Shown: in pieces, positions 24,297 to 35,600 of the stretch
How the letters are laid out: each line of letters opens with the position of its first letter
Numbering within the stretch: the first letter of the stretch is position 1
Source of the DNA: Xanthostigma xanthostigma
Lineage: Eukaryota; Arthropoda; Insecta; Raphidioptera; Raphidiidae
Assembly: GCA_963575645.1 (NCBI GenBank)
Contig: OY754466.1
Span: 13,308,001-13,372,000 of the forward strand
Direction: 5' to 3'
DNA: 64,000 bases
Position numbers and translations under genes: made by a program
The notes under the pieces: model-generated
Databases searched by the model: none
What the model saw: the letters and a program-made list of their open reading frames with translations, nothing else
Told to the model about the DNA's origin: nothing

Positions 24297-27200
24297 ATGG
24301 TTCGACACAATAACCAATTGCCGAATAATCTGCCCCAGCTTCAACATCTGATTAAAAAGGATCCTGAAACCTACAAAGAAGAATTTATTGGACAATATCG
24401 TCAGTATGAATCGTATTTACAAGTGTTCCGTTTGAACCCAGACAAATACAACAAAGATCTTGATGACTCGGTTATGTTTTTGGCGCAGGTTAGTCACTTC
24501 ATTGACTTTTCATCCTAAAATCTAAGTTTAATTTCCTATACTTACTGACTTTTCGTCTCGAATTGAGATCGACATTTTGATAATAACATGTCTCTCGATT
24601 GACGCACTGTGTTTGAGTCAGTATTATGTAGTAATTAACCGTAGAATACCGTAATGTAATCTATTCCACCCTAGCATAAATAGTTGGTAAAGTTCTAGGT
24701 GAATGTGGATTTTTTTTTATAGTGACGAAATAATTTTGGCTAAAGTACTAGTTTTTCAAGTAACTGACTGAACGATGTTCTATGTTTTCTTTTTCAATTT
24801 CTGTAAATAGTTTTGAATATATTATTTACACAAGTAGAGGTAGTAAATTTACTTAGTTTTTCTTTTTTTTTTTAATAGGTTTGATGTAGCAGCTTAAGCC
24901 AATTTTATTTCGGAACTTTAAAACAAAAGCAGTCAGAACAATGGAACGCGTTGTAAAGCAGTTGTCTGTTTCATTTCCATGTCGTGAAGCTCAAATAATC
25001 GAATTGTTTGAACTGATCGGATATATCGATGAGCCGATGCCCAACTCAGTGTTTCTTTATGGTCACACAGGCACTGGTAAAACCTGCATTATCAAACAGT
25101 TTTTAGAAGTAATTGGGATTAACCGTGCCTTCATCAACTTAGTTGAGTGTTATTCTAACAAGATTCTTTTCGAATCGATACTCAATCAGCTATCCGGGCA
25201 CATCATCACCAGTGCAAATAATTATCAGCCCTATGTTAAATGCGACAACGCCGCCGACTTCATCGAGCACTTGCGAGAATTATCTCGCAAAACTTATGTC
25301 TTCCCAGCTGTGATTGTACTTGATAAGATTGAACATCTCAGGAGCAATGGAGAGCTGCTTTCCGTTTTTTTACGCTTAAAGGAGCTAACAGAATTACCTA
25401 TTTGTACAGTAATGCTGTCGGACATTGTTTTTGAAAATTTTGTTCCAACGTCTTGTAAAAAGCCCGCGATTGTGTTCTTTCCACAATATACCAAGGAACA
25501 ATTGCTTCAAATTTTGAGTTTACTTTACAAGGAATGCAAGGTTATTGTCGAAACAAATGATAACCTGTGTCAAAAACTAGAAACAAAAGAGCGCCATTGT
25601 TTTGAAGTTGAAATGGATTTTTTTGAAAACTATCTTAATTTGTTTTTATCAGTGTTTTATCGAGCGTGTAGGGATGTATCGGAACTAAAATATAATGCTA
25701 AATTAAATTTCATTAAATACTGTGAGCCAATTGTAAATAAAGAAATCGATAAAAATGACGTAAGCAAATTATGGCGTTACGTGGCGCCAATTCTCAAATC
25801 CAGCTTGGAAGACGTGTACTTGAGAATTGATGGAGCAAGATGCGAAACACAAAAATCAAAACCAGTAACGCTCGTCGCGTCGGCTAAAAAGACCTTAGAT
25901 TTTAATAACCGGAACGAACATTCAATCGATACAAAATACGCGCAGACTTTGGAATTGCCGTTTTATGCAAAATATTTGTTAATCGCTGCATTTCTTGCAA
26001 GTTATAACTCACCAAAAGAAGACAAGCAATTGTTTATGAAAAACAGTGGAAAGAAACGTAAAACAAAACAACAAATAAAAGCGAAAGCTAAAGTTTCGGA
26101 TAAACTAAACATTGTCCTCGGCCCCAAACAGTTCACTTTGGACCGTTTGTTGGCGATATTCTACGCCATTTTAGGCGAACCTGTCGGTTTGACGAGCAAT
26201 TTGTTAAGCCAGTTGTCTAGTTTGGTAGAACTAAAACTGTTAACAACAATAGGAAACAGTTCTCAATTGGACGGAAGTAAATATAAGTGCATCGTTGATT
26301 TACCTTTTATTCAGACCGTTTCTAAAATGGTCGGATTTAATATAAAAAATTACTTGTATGATTTAATTTGATATTTCGGGTGTTTTTAAATTATTTAACT
26401 TTTGGTTAAGTCAGACTTTAGTGTAAACATTCAAATATGTAAAACAGTTGGCATACTTTTGGAGAAAATGGATAAAAAATGTTTTGTTATTTGTTTTTAG
26501 TTTAAGTGTATGTTTAAATAAGTGATTAGTATTAATAAATTTTGTTTAATTAATGTTTGTATTTTTCAAGTAACATAACTTCGCTGAATATAAGTTATTT
26601 GTACTGCATTTTTTTTTTAAACGTGCTAAACGAAATAAAATTAAAAGAATAGTTAAATGTACTATCGAATTAGAATATAATTATTTGACTTAATAGATTA
26701 TGTAATCAAAACAGGTTGTCCTTGACCAAAACTGATTTATAATATTTTTTGTAATAAATAAATTGAAGCTACTGTATTCTTTGAGTTCCATTTGTTAAAC
26801 TAGACGCGCATGAATCATAAATCAATCTGTTCATCGCATTATCGGATGACGGATAGTAGTGATAATACAAAAATGAAATAGAAAAAGCGCGCATGAACCG
26901 ACAAAATCGGGGTGCTATTTCATATAACACTCTTGTTAGTATCCGATAGTTCGATCAGCCGATTGTTTTATCCGCGAAGTCTGTAACTAAGAGACCTAGC
27001 TTCCTAGCCTTGCTGTGTTTCGAGACGGACCGTTTTCTGGCGCAAGTGAGATGGCGCTGTTATCACTATCTGGGAAAACTTTGGTTCTTTCCACCTGTTT
27101 TCGCCATAGTTACCAAAGCTGTTTAACATATAGACGGATAGCTGGCTACGGAGAAAATGGGTGACTCAGTGCAGAGCTGAAAATTTGCAGAATAATAGGA

Positions 27201-30200
27201 GATAGTACAAGTAAGTAGGGAAAAAATTGCCAGAAGGCTAGGTGGAAGATAAAGAGCCGCCAGAAGGCGCTAATGTTGCGAAAAATCAGTGCACTTCTAT
27301 TAATCGTCATATATTTTCGTTAATAAAATTACGTTGTTATAACAACGTAATTTTATTAATTTATTTAATTTTATTTCTATCAAAATTTCATTAATAATTT
27401 TGAATATTTGTCGAATATAATTATTATATCATGTTTGAATTTTCAGTATGCCCTTATAACTATATAATGTATAATATATAATCTAGTTTTGAATTACAGA
27501 ATAAGTATAGAAATTGCCAGAAGTGCACTGATTTTTCGCAAAATTAGCACCTTCTGGCGGCTCTTTATCTTCCGCCTAGCCTTCTGGCAATTTTTTCCCT
27601 ACTTACTTGTACTATCTTCTATTACTCTGCAAATTTGCAGCTCTGCACCGAGTCACCCATTTTCTCCGTAGCCAGCTCTTAGTCCAATAATCGAACCATT
27701 TTAATGGATGTATATATGAATTGAAAAGAAATATTTTGGTGTCAATAAAAGCATTGATTTGTTTTAGGTCGCGCACTGCTATCCAGATAAACTTCAGACT
27801 TTCGCTCAACAGCTGATAGATGTCTTGCATTCACATTGCACCGTCCTGCATGCCGAAATGCGCATGGCGTTATGCCGCAGTCTCATACTGTTGCGTAACA
27901 AGCGGCTCCTTGCTCCAACCGACCTGCTCCCTCCATTCTTCCAGCTGGTGCGTTCCAAAGACAAGAAGCTCAGGACGTTCCTTCAGACACACATCGTCAG
28001 CGATATCAAAAACGTTAACGCCAAACACAAGGACGTCAGAGTCAACTCCGTAAGTGCTGTACATCTTTTTTTTTTTTTTATTATTTATTGTTTTTTGGCC
28101 TGACTCTTGTCTTTGGCCAGTAGCCGATCTTCTATCTTTATACTTCTGTACATCTTTACTATCCCGTGTATAAAATTTCCGTATTTTGTTTTCGGTTTTT
28201 AAACTTTATAAAAAAAAACTGGGTAGGCGTAAATCTCACGAGTCTAGCTGTTAAAATTCATGGCTAGACATTTGTAACCAAGTAAACACCAAACAGAAAG
28301 GGGCTGTCGATCGAGTTTCCCCTATCTTCGTACCTACACTACCCGCTAGCCAATCAGTGCTGACTCATTTCGTCTACCCCTGTCATATTTCGTGAGTCTT
28401 CATTTTTTATTTCGTTGTTTAACGTAATTATCCTCCTCGTGGCTGAAGAAGTTTTATTTCAATCTTTCATTTTACTTTTTTTATTTCATTTTTCTTTTGA
28501 TCATGATACCAGAATTACTGACACTTTACCATTCATTTGATTTCCAGACACTGCAGAATTTGATATTTGTCGAGTTGAAGAGTTCCAACTCAAAAATTTC
28601 CAAAATGGCCGTCAATATACTTATCGAGCTTTACAAGAAAAATGTGTGGACCGACGCCAAAACTGTTAACGCTATATCCACAGTCTGCTTTTCGAAATTT
28701 ACCAAAGTAAGTAATAATTATTCCTTTGCGAATAACTGCGTTATGATCAATTAATTTCTTTATTGCACCGAACAGGTGATGGTGACAGCGTTGAAATTCT
28801 TTTTGGGCACCGATCCTGAAGAGGAGGCAGATGAGAGCAGTGATTCAGAAACCGAAGCGAATGCCAGAGACGTCACAAAAGCCAACAAGTTCAATAAAAA
28901 GACAAAGAAACGGGAAAAACAGCTTTCCAAAGTTAAAAAACTCCTCGTAAGTAAACTGTAGCTATACATATTATTATGCTATGTCTAAATCTTAATCATT
29001 GCGTTAAATTGTTTCAATAAGTCGTTTTTTTTTTTCGTTTTTGTTAACTTATCTTTAATAGGCTCATCTTCAATTACTTATCAATATCTAATTTCAGTCA
29101 AAATCGCAAAAAAAGAAGTCTCGTGCCCCGCAATTCAATTTCTCAGCGCTCCATTTAATTCACGATCCGCAAGGTTTTGCGGAAAAACTTTTTTCTCAAC
29201 TGCAAAAATCAAACGAACGCTTTGAAGTGAAGTTGATGCACTTGGACATTGTATCACGCCTGATCGGTCTGCACAATTTGTTTTTATTCAACTATTATCC
29301 GTTTGTTCAACGATTTATCAGCCCTCATCATCGCGAAGTAACCCGAATGCTACAGTTTCTGGCGCAGGCCAGCCATGAACTTGTACCGCCTGACGTCATA
29401 GAACCAGTTCTCAAGACAATCGCGAACAACTTCATTACAGAAAGAAATTCTTCCGACGTCATGGCTATTGGGTGTGTTTGAACTTTGCCATAAAATTTTT
29501 CTCGTTATAAGACCATAGCTAGGCTGCAGAACGCATTGTCACAAAAACCCGATGTAACAATGACCTTGGATTGTGGTTATATAATTACAGTTTTTATAAT
29601 GCAAGGAAAATCTAATGTCGCTGTTATAGGCCCCACTCACGATCAAACTTCATGCCACAGTTCAGTGTTCAGTGAAGTTGGACCGATTAATCGAAAGACT
29701 GAGTGGCACCACACACAGTTCATGCAAACTGCTCATTTTTTAAAAATTTTTGTGTTTAGTTTGGTTCAGTTGTTGGCATACAGTCGTCGAGTATAGATAT
29801 ATAAAATATATATTATATACATACTATAATATTATACTATAGATAATTAATAAGAACTAAATGAGTTATTTAAATGGTGAGAATTGGCTGTTCATAGCTA
29901 TGGGATTGTATTTAAAACAGGGAAATAAGAAAAAAAAAGAAGAATATGGGTGAAAAATTTGTTAGAAATGCGTGATTCAAGAAGTCATGTTTATTTGATT
30001 AATGAATTACATCTTGAACCGCTTGATTGGAATAATTATTTATGAATGGATGAATTAACTTACAATTATTTACTGAAATTAGTTACCCTATTTATTAAGA
30101 ACCAGGACACAAATATGCGAAAATCTATTTCTGCACAAGAAAGACTTGCAGCAACATTGAGATTTTTGGTTTCTGGTTGTACAAAACACAGAACTCCAAA

Positions 30201-31814
30201 AACTGAACTGAAAAAAACCCACACACACAGCAGTTTACTTGAACACTGAACTAAAAGTCGTTCAAAAATCAAGATGCATTTGATGAGTTTATGCCTGACT
30301 TCAGTGTTGGTTTCAGTGTTTATTTGTCCCACACATTATCATGCTTCACTGAACTATAAATTTGAACACTGAACTGTGGCATGAAGTTTGATCGTGAGTG
30401 GGGCCTATTAGACCCTATTATTTAGAACAATTGAATACACATAGCAAAACAAATGACTGATCTACATCAATCGCTTTCCACATTAAATTTTGATCAAAAT
30501 GCGTAACAAAATCTTGTTTTTGTATCGTTTCATTCAATCTATTATTATTTTTTGATCAGAAAATTTAAATTCTGTTTTTCTTATAGAGAAATATGTATGG
30601 TGACAGTTGAAGGTCATTATCAAACTAGATTTTCTGACATTATTTTCTGCAACCCAGCAAGGCTAACTACTGAGAAAACAGTTGCCAACTTAGACTTAAA
30701 AACTAATTCTATTTGATGATTGAAACAGGTTGAACGCTGTGCGTGAAATTTGCGCACGATGTCCTTTGGCAATGAACGAGGACCTTTTACGCGATCTAGC
30801 TGAATACAAGAGCTACAAAGACAGGTCGGTGATGATGGCTGCTCGTTCATTGATCGGTTTGTTTCGAACGACACGACCCGATTTGTTGCACAAACGTGAC
30901 CGCGGACGACCGACCGAAGCCTCACTCGAAACGCGTGCCTTACGTTACGGAGAACTCGACGCCAAGGATTACGTTCCGGGTGCAGAAGTATTGCAGAATA
31001 AATCTTCTGATGTTGATGTAAGTTCTGTGTCAGTGCTCTCTTAATTTAAGCTCATGAATAAGTAACATTTGAATTGTTCTTGTGTTTACAGTCGGATGAG
31101 GAATCGGATCAAGATTCAGACTCTGAAGATAGTGGAGAATGGGTAGATGTCGATCATTCATCAGATGAAGAGGCTGATGAAACTATAGATGAAGGTAAGA
31201 CATCATCGATTGTGAATCGTGTTGACGATTTATGTAATTGACGTGTTTTTTTACGATTGATTTTAGAATCGGAAAGAAAAATGGATGTAGAAGATAAATC
31301 GGAATGCGCTTCTCAGAATAGCTCAGTCGTATCAAAAGTAAACGATAATAAAAAATCGAAATTTACCGACCTGGAAGATAAAGTTCAAGCTGCTCAAGAG
31401 ATGTCGAGTATGAAAATACTTTCGGATAAAGAACATCGAATGATTGAAGAAGCGAATATAAAAAAGCGTATGCAAGTGGCGAAAAAAGGCACGAAACGAA
31501 AAATCGACGAAGTTAGTATGAAGGAGCCGTCTGAACTCGTCAAACTGAGTGAGATAGTGGACATTTACAAGAAACGAAAACACGACAAAAAAACGAGAAT
31601 GGAAAGCGTTCGAAAAGGACAAGCGGACCGTGAGAAGTTCGGTTATAAAGATGGAAGACAGAATATTCATTGTTCTACAACAAACAGGGAGAAGAGGAAA
31701 ACAAAGAATTTCCAGATGATCAGGCATAAAGCTAGAACGAAGGTTAAAAGAAGCTTTAAAGATAAACAGATCGCTTTGAGGAATCATTTGGTTAAACAGA
31801 AAAGGATGAAATGA
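24297..31814 (+). CDS. SDAD1: SDAD1 / SDA1-family ribosome-biogenesis protein (Mys45A)
   Basis: Eight exons: 24297-24488, 27768-28049, 28548-28706, 28776-28946, 29098-29471, 30729-31017, 31092-31194, 31267-31814. All phases close, giving 705 aa (human about 687). SDA1 proteins act in the nucleus in 60S subunit maturation and export and in the G1 actin/growth programme. Sequence marks: [15 protein letters not shown] at the N-terminus, [26 protein letters not shown], an acidic block ([13 protein letters not shown]), [22 protein letters not shown] [15 protein letters not shown], a second acidic Ser/Asp tract in exon 7, and a basic C-terminus ending [12 protein letters not shown]...KRMK. AATAAA at about 31841. 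Intron 1 (3.3 kb) contains ORC5 on the same strand; intron 5 holds a PIF/Harbinger element. Confidence 0.95.
24941..26371 (+). CDS. ORC5: ORC5, origin recognition complex subunit 5
   Basis: Single-exon frame of 476 codons, start ATG at 24941. ORC5 is an AAA+ subunit of the complex that marks replication origins and loads MCM. Walker A GHTGTGKT is at residues 41-48 and Walker [10 protein letters not shown] at about 124-132. Family blocks follow: FPCREAQI near the start, [10 protein letters not shown], a [18 protein letters not shown] segment, [19 protein letters not shown], the [17 protein letters not shown] block and the ending KNYLYDLI. Length agrees with the family. It sits inside SDAD1 intron 1, same orientation. 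A TTTTTTTTTTAATAG acceptor at 24878 lies 62 bp before the ATG, so a 5' leader may be spliced. Candidate AATAAA at about 26753. Intact and intronless. Confidence 0.95.
   Translation: MERVVKQLSVSFPCREAQIIELFELIGYIDEPMPNSVFLYGHTGTGKTCIIKQFLEVIGINRAFINLVECYSNKILFESILNQLSGHIITSANNYQPYVKCDNAADFIEHLRELSRKTYVFPAVIVLDKIEHLRSNGELLSVFLRLKELTELPICTVMLSDIVFENFVPTSCKKPAIVFFPQYTKEQLLQILSLLYKECKVIVETNDNLCQKLETKERHCFEVEMDFFENYLNLFLSVFYRACRDVSELKYNAKLNFIKYCEPIVNKEIDKNDVSKLWRYVAPILKSSLEDVYLRIDGARCETQKSKPVTLVASAKKTLDFNNRNEHSIDTKYAQTLELPFYAKYLLIAAFLASYNSPKEDKQLFMKNSGKKRKTKQQIKAKAKVSDKLNIVLGPKQFTLDRLLAIFYAILGEPVGLTSNLLSQLSSLVELKLLTTIGNSSQLDGSKYKCIVDLPFIQTVSKMVGFNIKNYLYDLI
27140..27679. mobile_element. long-TIR fold-back element family M7, copy 1
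   Basis: Arms of about 170 bp start AGCTGGCTACGGAGAAAATG and are inverted copies of each other. Each has CCAGAAGGC and GGCGGCTCTTTATCTTCC-type blocks. A near-perfect palindrome around TTACGTTGTTATAACAACGTAA sits inside. The second copy is 61930-62638. In SDAD1 intron 1, ending about 90 bp before exon 2. Confidence 0.75.
29627..30407 (+). mobile_element. PIF/Harbinger element, decayed
   Basis: Inverted ends of about 40 bp start TAGGCCCCACTCACGATCAA and are flanked by TTA on both sides (29624-29626 and 30408-30410), the TWA duplication of PIF/Harbinger. Internal plus-strand sequence (about 29930-30180) reads, with one stop, as the N-terminal part of a HARBI1-type nuclease: [13 protein letters not shown], then a block ending [19 protein letters not shown]. 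Catalytic residues are absent. SDAD1 intron 5. Confidence 0.8.
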
Positions 31815-32620
31815 TTTGTTTGCGTTGTAAAGGTAAAAAAAATAAATGAAATATCTGTTTGAATTTTTTTTTAATAAATGTAAATTAACAATATTGAACC
31901 GCCCCATTCTGCCTCCTTTAATCAAAATAACCTTTTCGTGCAATCAACAAAGAAAACAATTGAAAGGTTTAACAATCGCTAACTAATTCTTCAATTGTCT
32001 TCATCTGTTGAATGCGATCATTTTTCCATCTAAGAATACTTTACCGACACATAAAATTACACTCCAAATAAGAGTCGGAGGGAGATGGGTGTATTCCTCA
32101 GAATTAATCATGCCCTTTGCGCATTGGGACTAGTCCATTTGTAATATGCCATGTATTAGAAACAAAAGCAGAACTGTTCAATATTAAAGGAATATTTAAA
32201 CTTCATAATTCATATAAAAAAAAGTTACACTGAATCACAACAACATCCCAGTGTTTTGTAGGTTATATAACTAAATAAAATCTGGATGGTCAAGCATTTT
32301 AGAACATTCAGAGTGGAGACAAATTGATAAAACAAAATAATATATAAACATATCAATATTTTTATTTTTTAAATCAAAATTGAAATCATATTTCATACAT
32401 TTTGTACTTTATTTATGTTCTCTTGGAGTATCAGAAGCAGTCTTTTTTACAATATAAAAATAACGGAAGCGCGTTTTTACAACAATGTATGTTGCGTTTT
32501 TGTTTTTCTTTTGGCAATATAAAGTGCGCTGTGATGTCTTCATTTCAACGCAGCATTTCATAGCAAAGTTTCACGTTGCTTTATTATCAAGGGATCGTCT
32601 CTTTGCTTACGATCCGAATG
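31815..32620. other. convergent 3' region, SDAD1 / XPNPEP3
   Basis: Holds both 3' UTRs. SDAD1 AATAAA on plus at about 31841; XPNPEP3 AATAAA on minus at 32580-32585. Nothing else recognised. Confidence 0.6.
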
Positions 32621-35600
32621 TTATAATACGTTCATTCTGGCGATAGCTTCGACGTCGGACAATTGACGAGGACATTTGCTTGTCAGCAAGACCGGTCCGT
32701 TCTCGGTTATTAAAACGTCATCTTCTATTCGCACGCCGAGGCCGCGGAACGGCGCTGGCACATTGTGTCGATCGGTAATATATATTCCCGGCTCGACGGT
32801 TATGATCATTCCGGGTTTTATGTTGATGTTGCGGGGTATGTAACCGGTGTCGTGGACGTCCATGCCAAGGTAATGGGACACGTGATGCGGGCAGAACTGG
32901 AACGCCATCTGCGGATAAATAAGATGCGTTTATTAATTGATGCTTTGGTACAATCATTTCCCTTATAATGCGACATGTGTTCTTAACGAGGTTGATCCGT
33001 TACAGTCCCATTCAAAAGTAATGAAACGATTAGCTTTGGACTTTTTCGGATAAGCTCACGTAATCGTCTCCTAATATAATTTAAAATAAATTTTAATAAA
33101 ATTAATAAACAATTTAAAATATTTATTTTGAATGTTTTATTATAAAATTGTTGTTAACAAGGTATCTTAGAATGTACACACAGAAAATTTCTGATATGTT
33201 AATGTGCTTGGAATTGACAAAGTGAAAAATAATCAATTAAACGACACAAGCAAAAAGAAATTTGGATCGGTAGATCACCAAGTACTCCAGATTCTCCCTG
33301 ATGTGATTTAAAAGAAATATTTCAGCACTTTTTCACAGCTTATTTTTAATACATCCTATTTCAACCCTTTAAAACCTACTGCCTTTTTTCAGACAAAAAA
33401 AATATTTTTTTCTTTGTTTCACTGCGTCGTTCAACATGCCAAAATCAAAATTGACACGCGCCGTGACAAAACAAATAGACAAGTACAGTAAATACCCAAT
33501 TCTAATTATTACCTCTAAACTACGTACAATGTAATCTAAAAGTTTTGAATCGTTACATGGCCCCCCCAGCGGTTCATACGAACAATTTTAGAATAAAGAA
33601 ATGCATGGAGGATGAACCGCTTAAATAAATGGGAATTATGTACTACCTGGAATTTTACGAAGATTTACCACATTGAATAAAATACTAATCTTCTTTTACA
33701 CGTACTATATAAAATATTAAAAAAAACTAAAATTTCAAAACAATTAAAAAAAAATTAGTTAGTCAATCTTTTCAACTGAAAACAATATAAAATGTTCGAA
33801 GAATTTTCAACTATAAAAAAAAACAAGTGTGTTTATATTTACTGCAAAATATAAAATAAAGGTCTGTGCATTTAGATCTTCAAAAATAAAATTTAACTAA
33901 ATTATATCACAATTTATGCACAGTCATAGAGCGTCATAGTAAAATTAAATTATGAACTATGACTGTCCATAATTCCGTTTTAAGTTCTTTATGCACCCGA
34001 TAAGAATGCACATTTACACAAACAATTGACTATCTACTTAGTGTTGTTGCAGGGCTTGTTGATTAGCATAAAAGGGATTAGGCACTGCTGCGCCCGTATT
34101 AGGAGCGAAGTTTTGAGATTGCATCGTTTGTTGAGCCATCACAAATTGATTCTGAGGCGGCGAAACAAATGTCGATTGGTTTTGAAAAGCTTGCTGCGGT
34201 TGCGAGGAAGCTTGCAAGTTTGTCGGATAAACTGGAACTTGAAATGCTTGTTGCTGAACTTGAAAGCCAGGAATTGCCCCAGTCGGAGCGTAATTTGCTT
34301 GAAACGTGGTTTGTTGCATCGGAGCATTGCCGTATAATGCCAATATGCCATCTTCAGTTAATTTAGTCTCTTCTTTTTCGGTCGGAGTCGGTTGATTAAA
34401 GAAACTTTCTTCTTCGCTTTGAACTTTCGCGTTTTCGACACTGGATTTGTCGTCTTCTTTATCCCAATTTACTTTTGGCAGTGCCGGAGGTACCCATTCT
34501 CTGGCGATATACTATTTATGTTCATATTTCGTGCGCACAAATGACTCTAAACTAGAATCGTTCTGAGGACGCCGGAAATGGTCGGGCAAATTTGCTTCGT
34601 AAACAGCCCAAACACGACTGTTGCCCATCTGTTGAGATACATGTCCATTTATCCAAATTCACTGATTTTACTTTCAAAATATGAACGCCGAGATTTCTAT
34701 GTATTCCTGCACATCTTATACATAAAAACACACCTATGTTCCACGATCTCTTAACAAATCATTTAGTACTTGTTGGCATTTGTCCTGAATTTGTTTTGCA
34801 CGATCTTTTTTTTTCACTTTTTGTAGTCATTTTAATAACTTAAATTTTATAATATATAAACAAATTGATTTATAGTTAATTGATTGATATTGATTTAATA
34901 ATAATTATTGATATTATTATTATTAAAATGTCCAAAATGTCACTTGGTGTTAGTCTGGATAATTTCCAAGGTCCAGTCTTTTTTCGGGCGCCAAATGTTA
35001 CGATTAGCTTTGGACTTTTTCGGATAAGCTCACGTAATCGTCTCCTAATATAATTTAAAATAAATTTTAATAAAATTAATAAACAATTTAAAATATTTAT
35101 TTTGAATGTTTTATTATAAAATTGTTGTTAACAAGGTATCTTAGAATGTACACACAGAAAATTTCTGATATGTTAATGTGCTTGGAATTGACAAAGTGAA
35201 AAATAATCAATTAAACGACACAAGCAAAAAGAAATTTGGATCGGTAGATCACCAAGTACTCCAGATTCTCCCTGATGTGATTTAAAAGAAATATTTCAGC
35301 ACTTTTTCACAGCTTATTTTTAATACATCCTATTTCAACCCTTTAAAACCTACTGCCTTTTTTCAGACAAAAAAAATATTTTTTTCTTTGTTTCACTGCG
35401 TCGTTCAACATGCCAAAATCAAAATTGACACGCGCCGTGACAAAACAAATAGACAAGTACAGTAAATACCCAATTCTAATTATTACCTCTAAACTACGTA
35501 CAATGTAATCTAAAAGTTTTGAATCGTTACAGTAAGTCGAATTCTAAATAGGAACTTTTCCATAATAAATTTTTACAAAAGGTTATAAGTCGATGATACC

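Larger units (their letters stand above)
33022..35531 (-). mobile_element. LTR retroelement carrying a host ArfGAP (SMAP) cDNA
   Basis: Two 536-bp direct repeats (33022-33557 and 34996-35531) start TG, end CA and are flanked by GTAA (33018-33021 and 35532-35535). Orientation is minus. Next to the right LTR the minus strand reads TTTGGCGCCCGAAAAAAG, a tRNA primer-binding site. Next to the left LTR is a purine tract (GCTGGGGGGGCCA). The LTRs look identical by eye apart from bases 3-4 of the left copy. The 1.4-kb interior has no gag, protease, RT or integrase. It has a degenerate SMAP cDNA and what looks like its 3' UTR. Non-autonomous and apparently young. Confidence 0.85.

Noticed and set aside
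24941..26371. ORC5 as a processed pseudogene
   Set aside because: No poly(A) tail or target duplication seen and the frame is intact for its full length; a functional gene is more likely, though retro-origin stays open.
34026..34366. Plus-strand frames opposite the SMAP cDNA
   Set aside because: Shadow of the Gln-rich minus-strand SMAP tail; composition is low-complexity.
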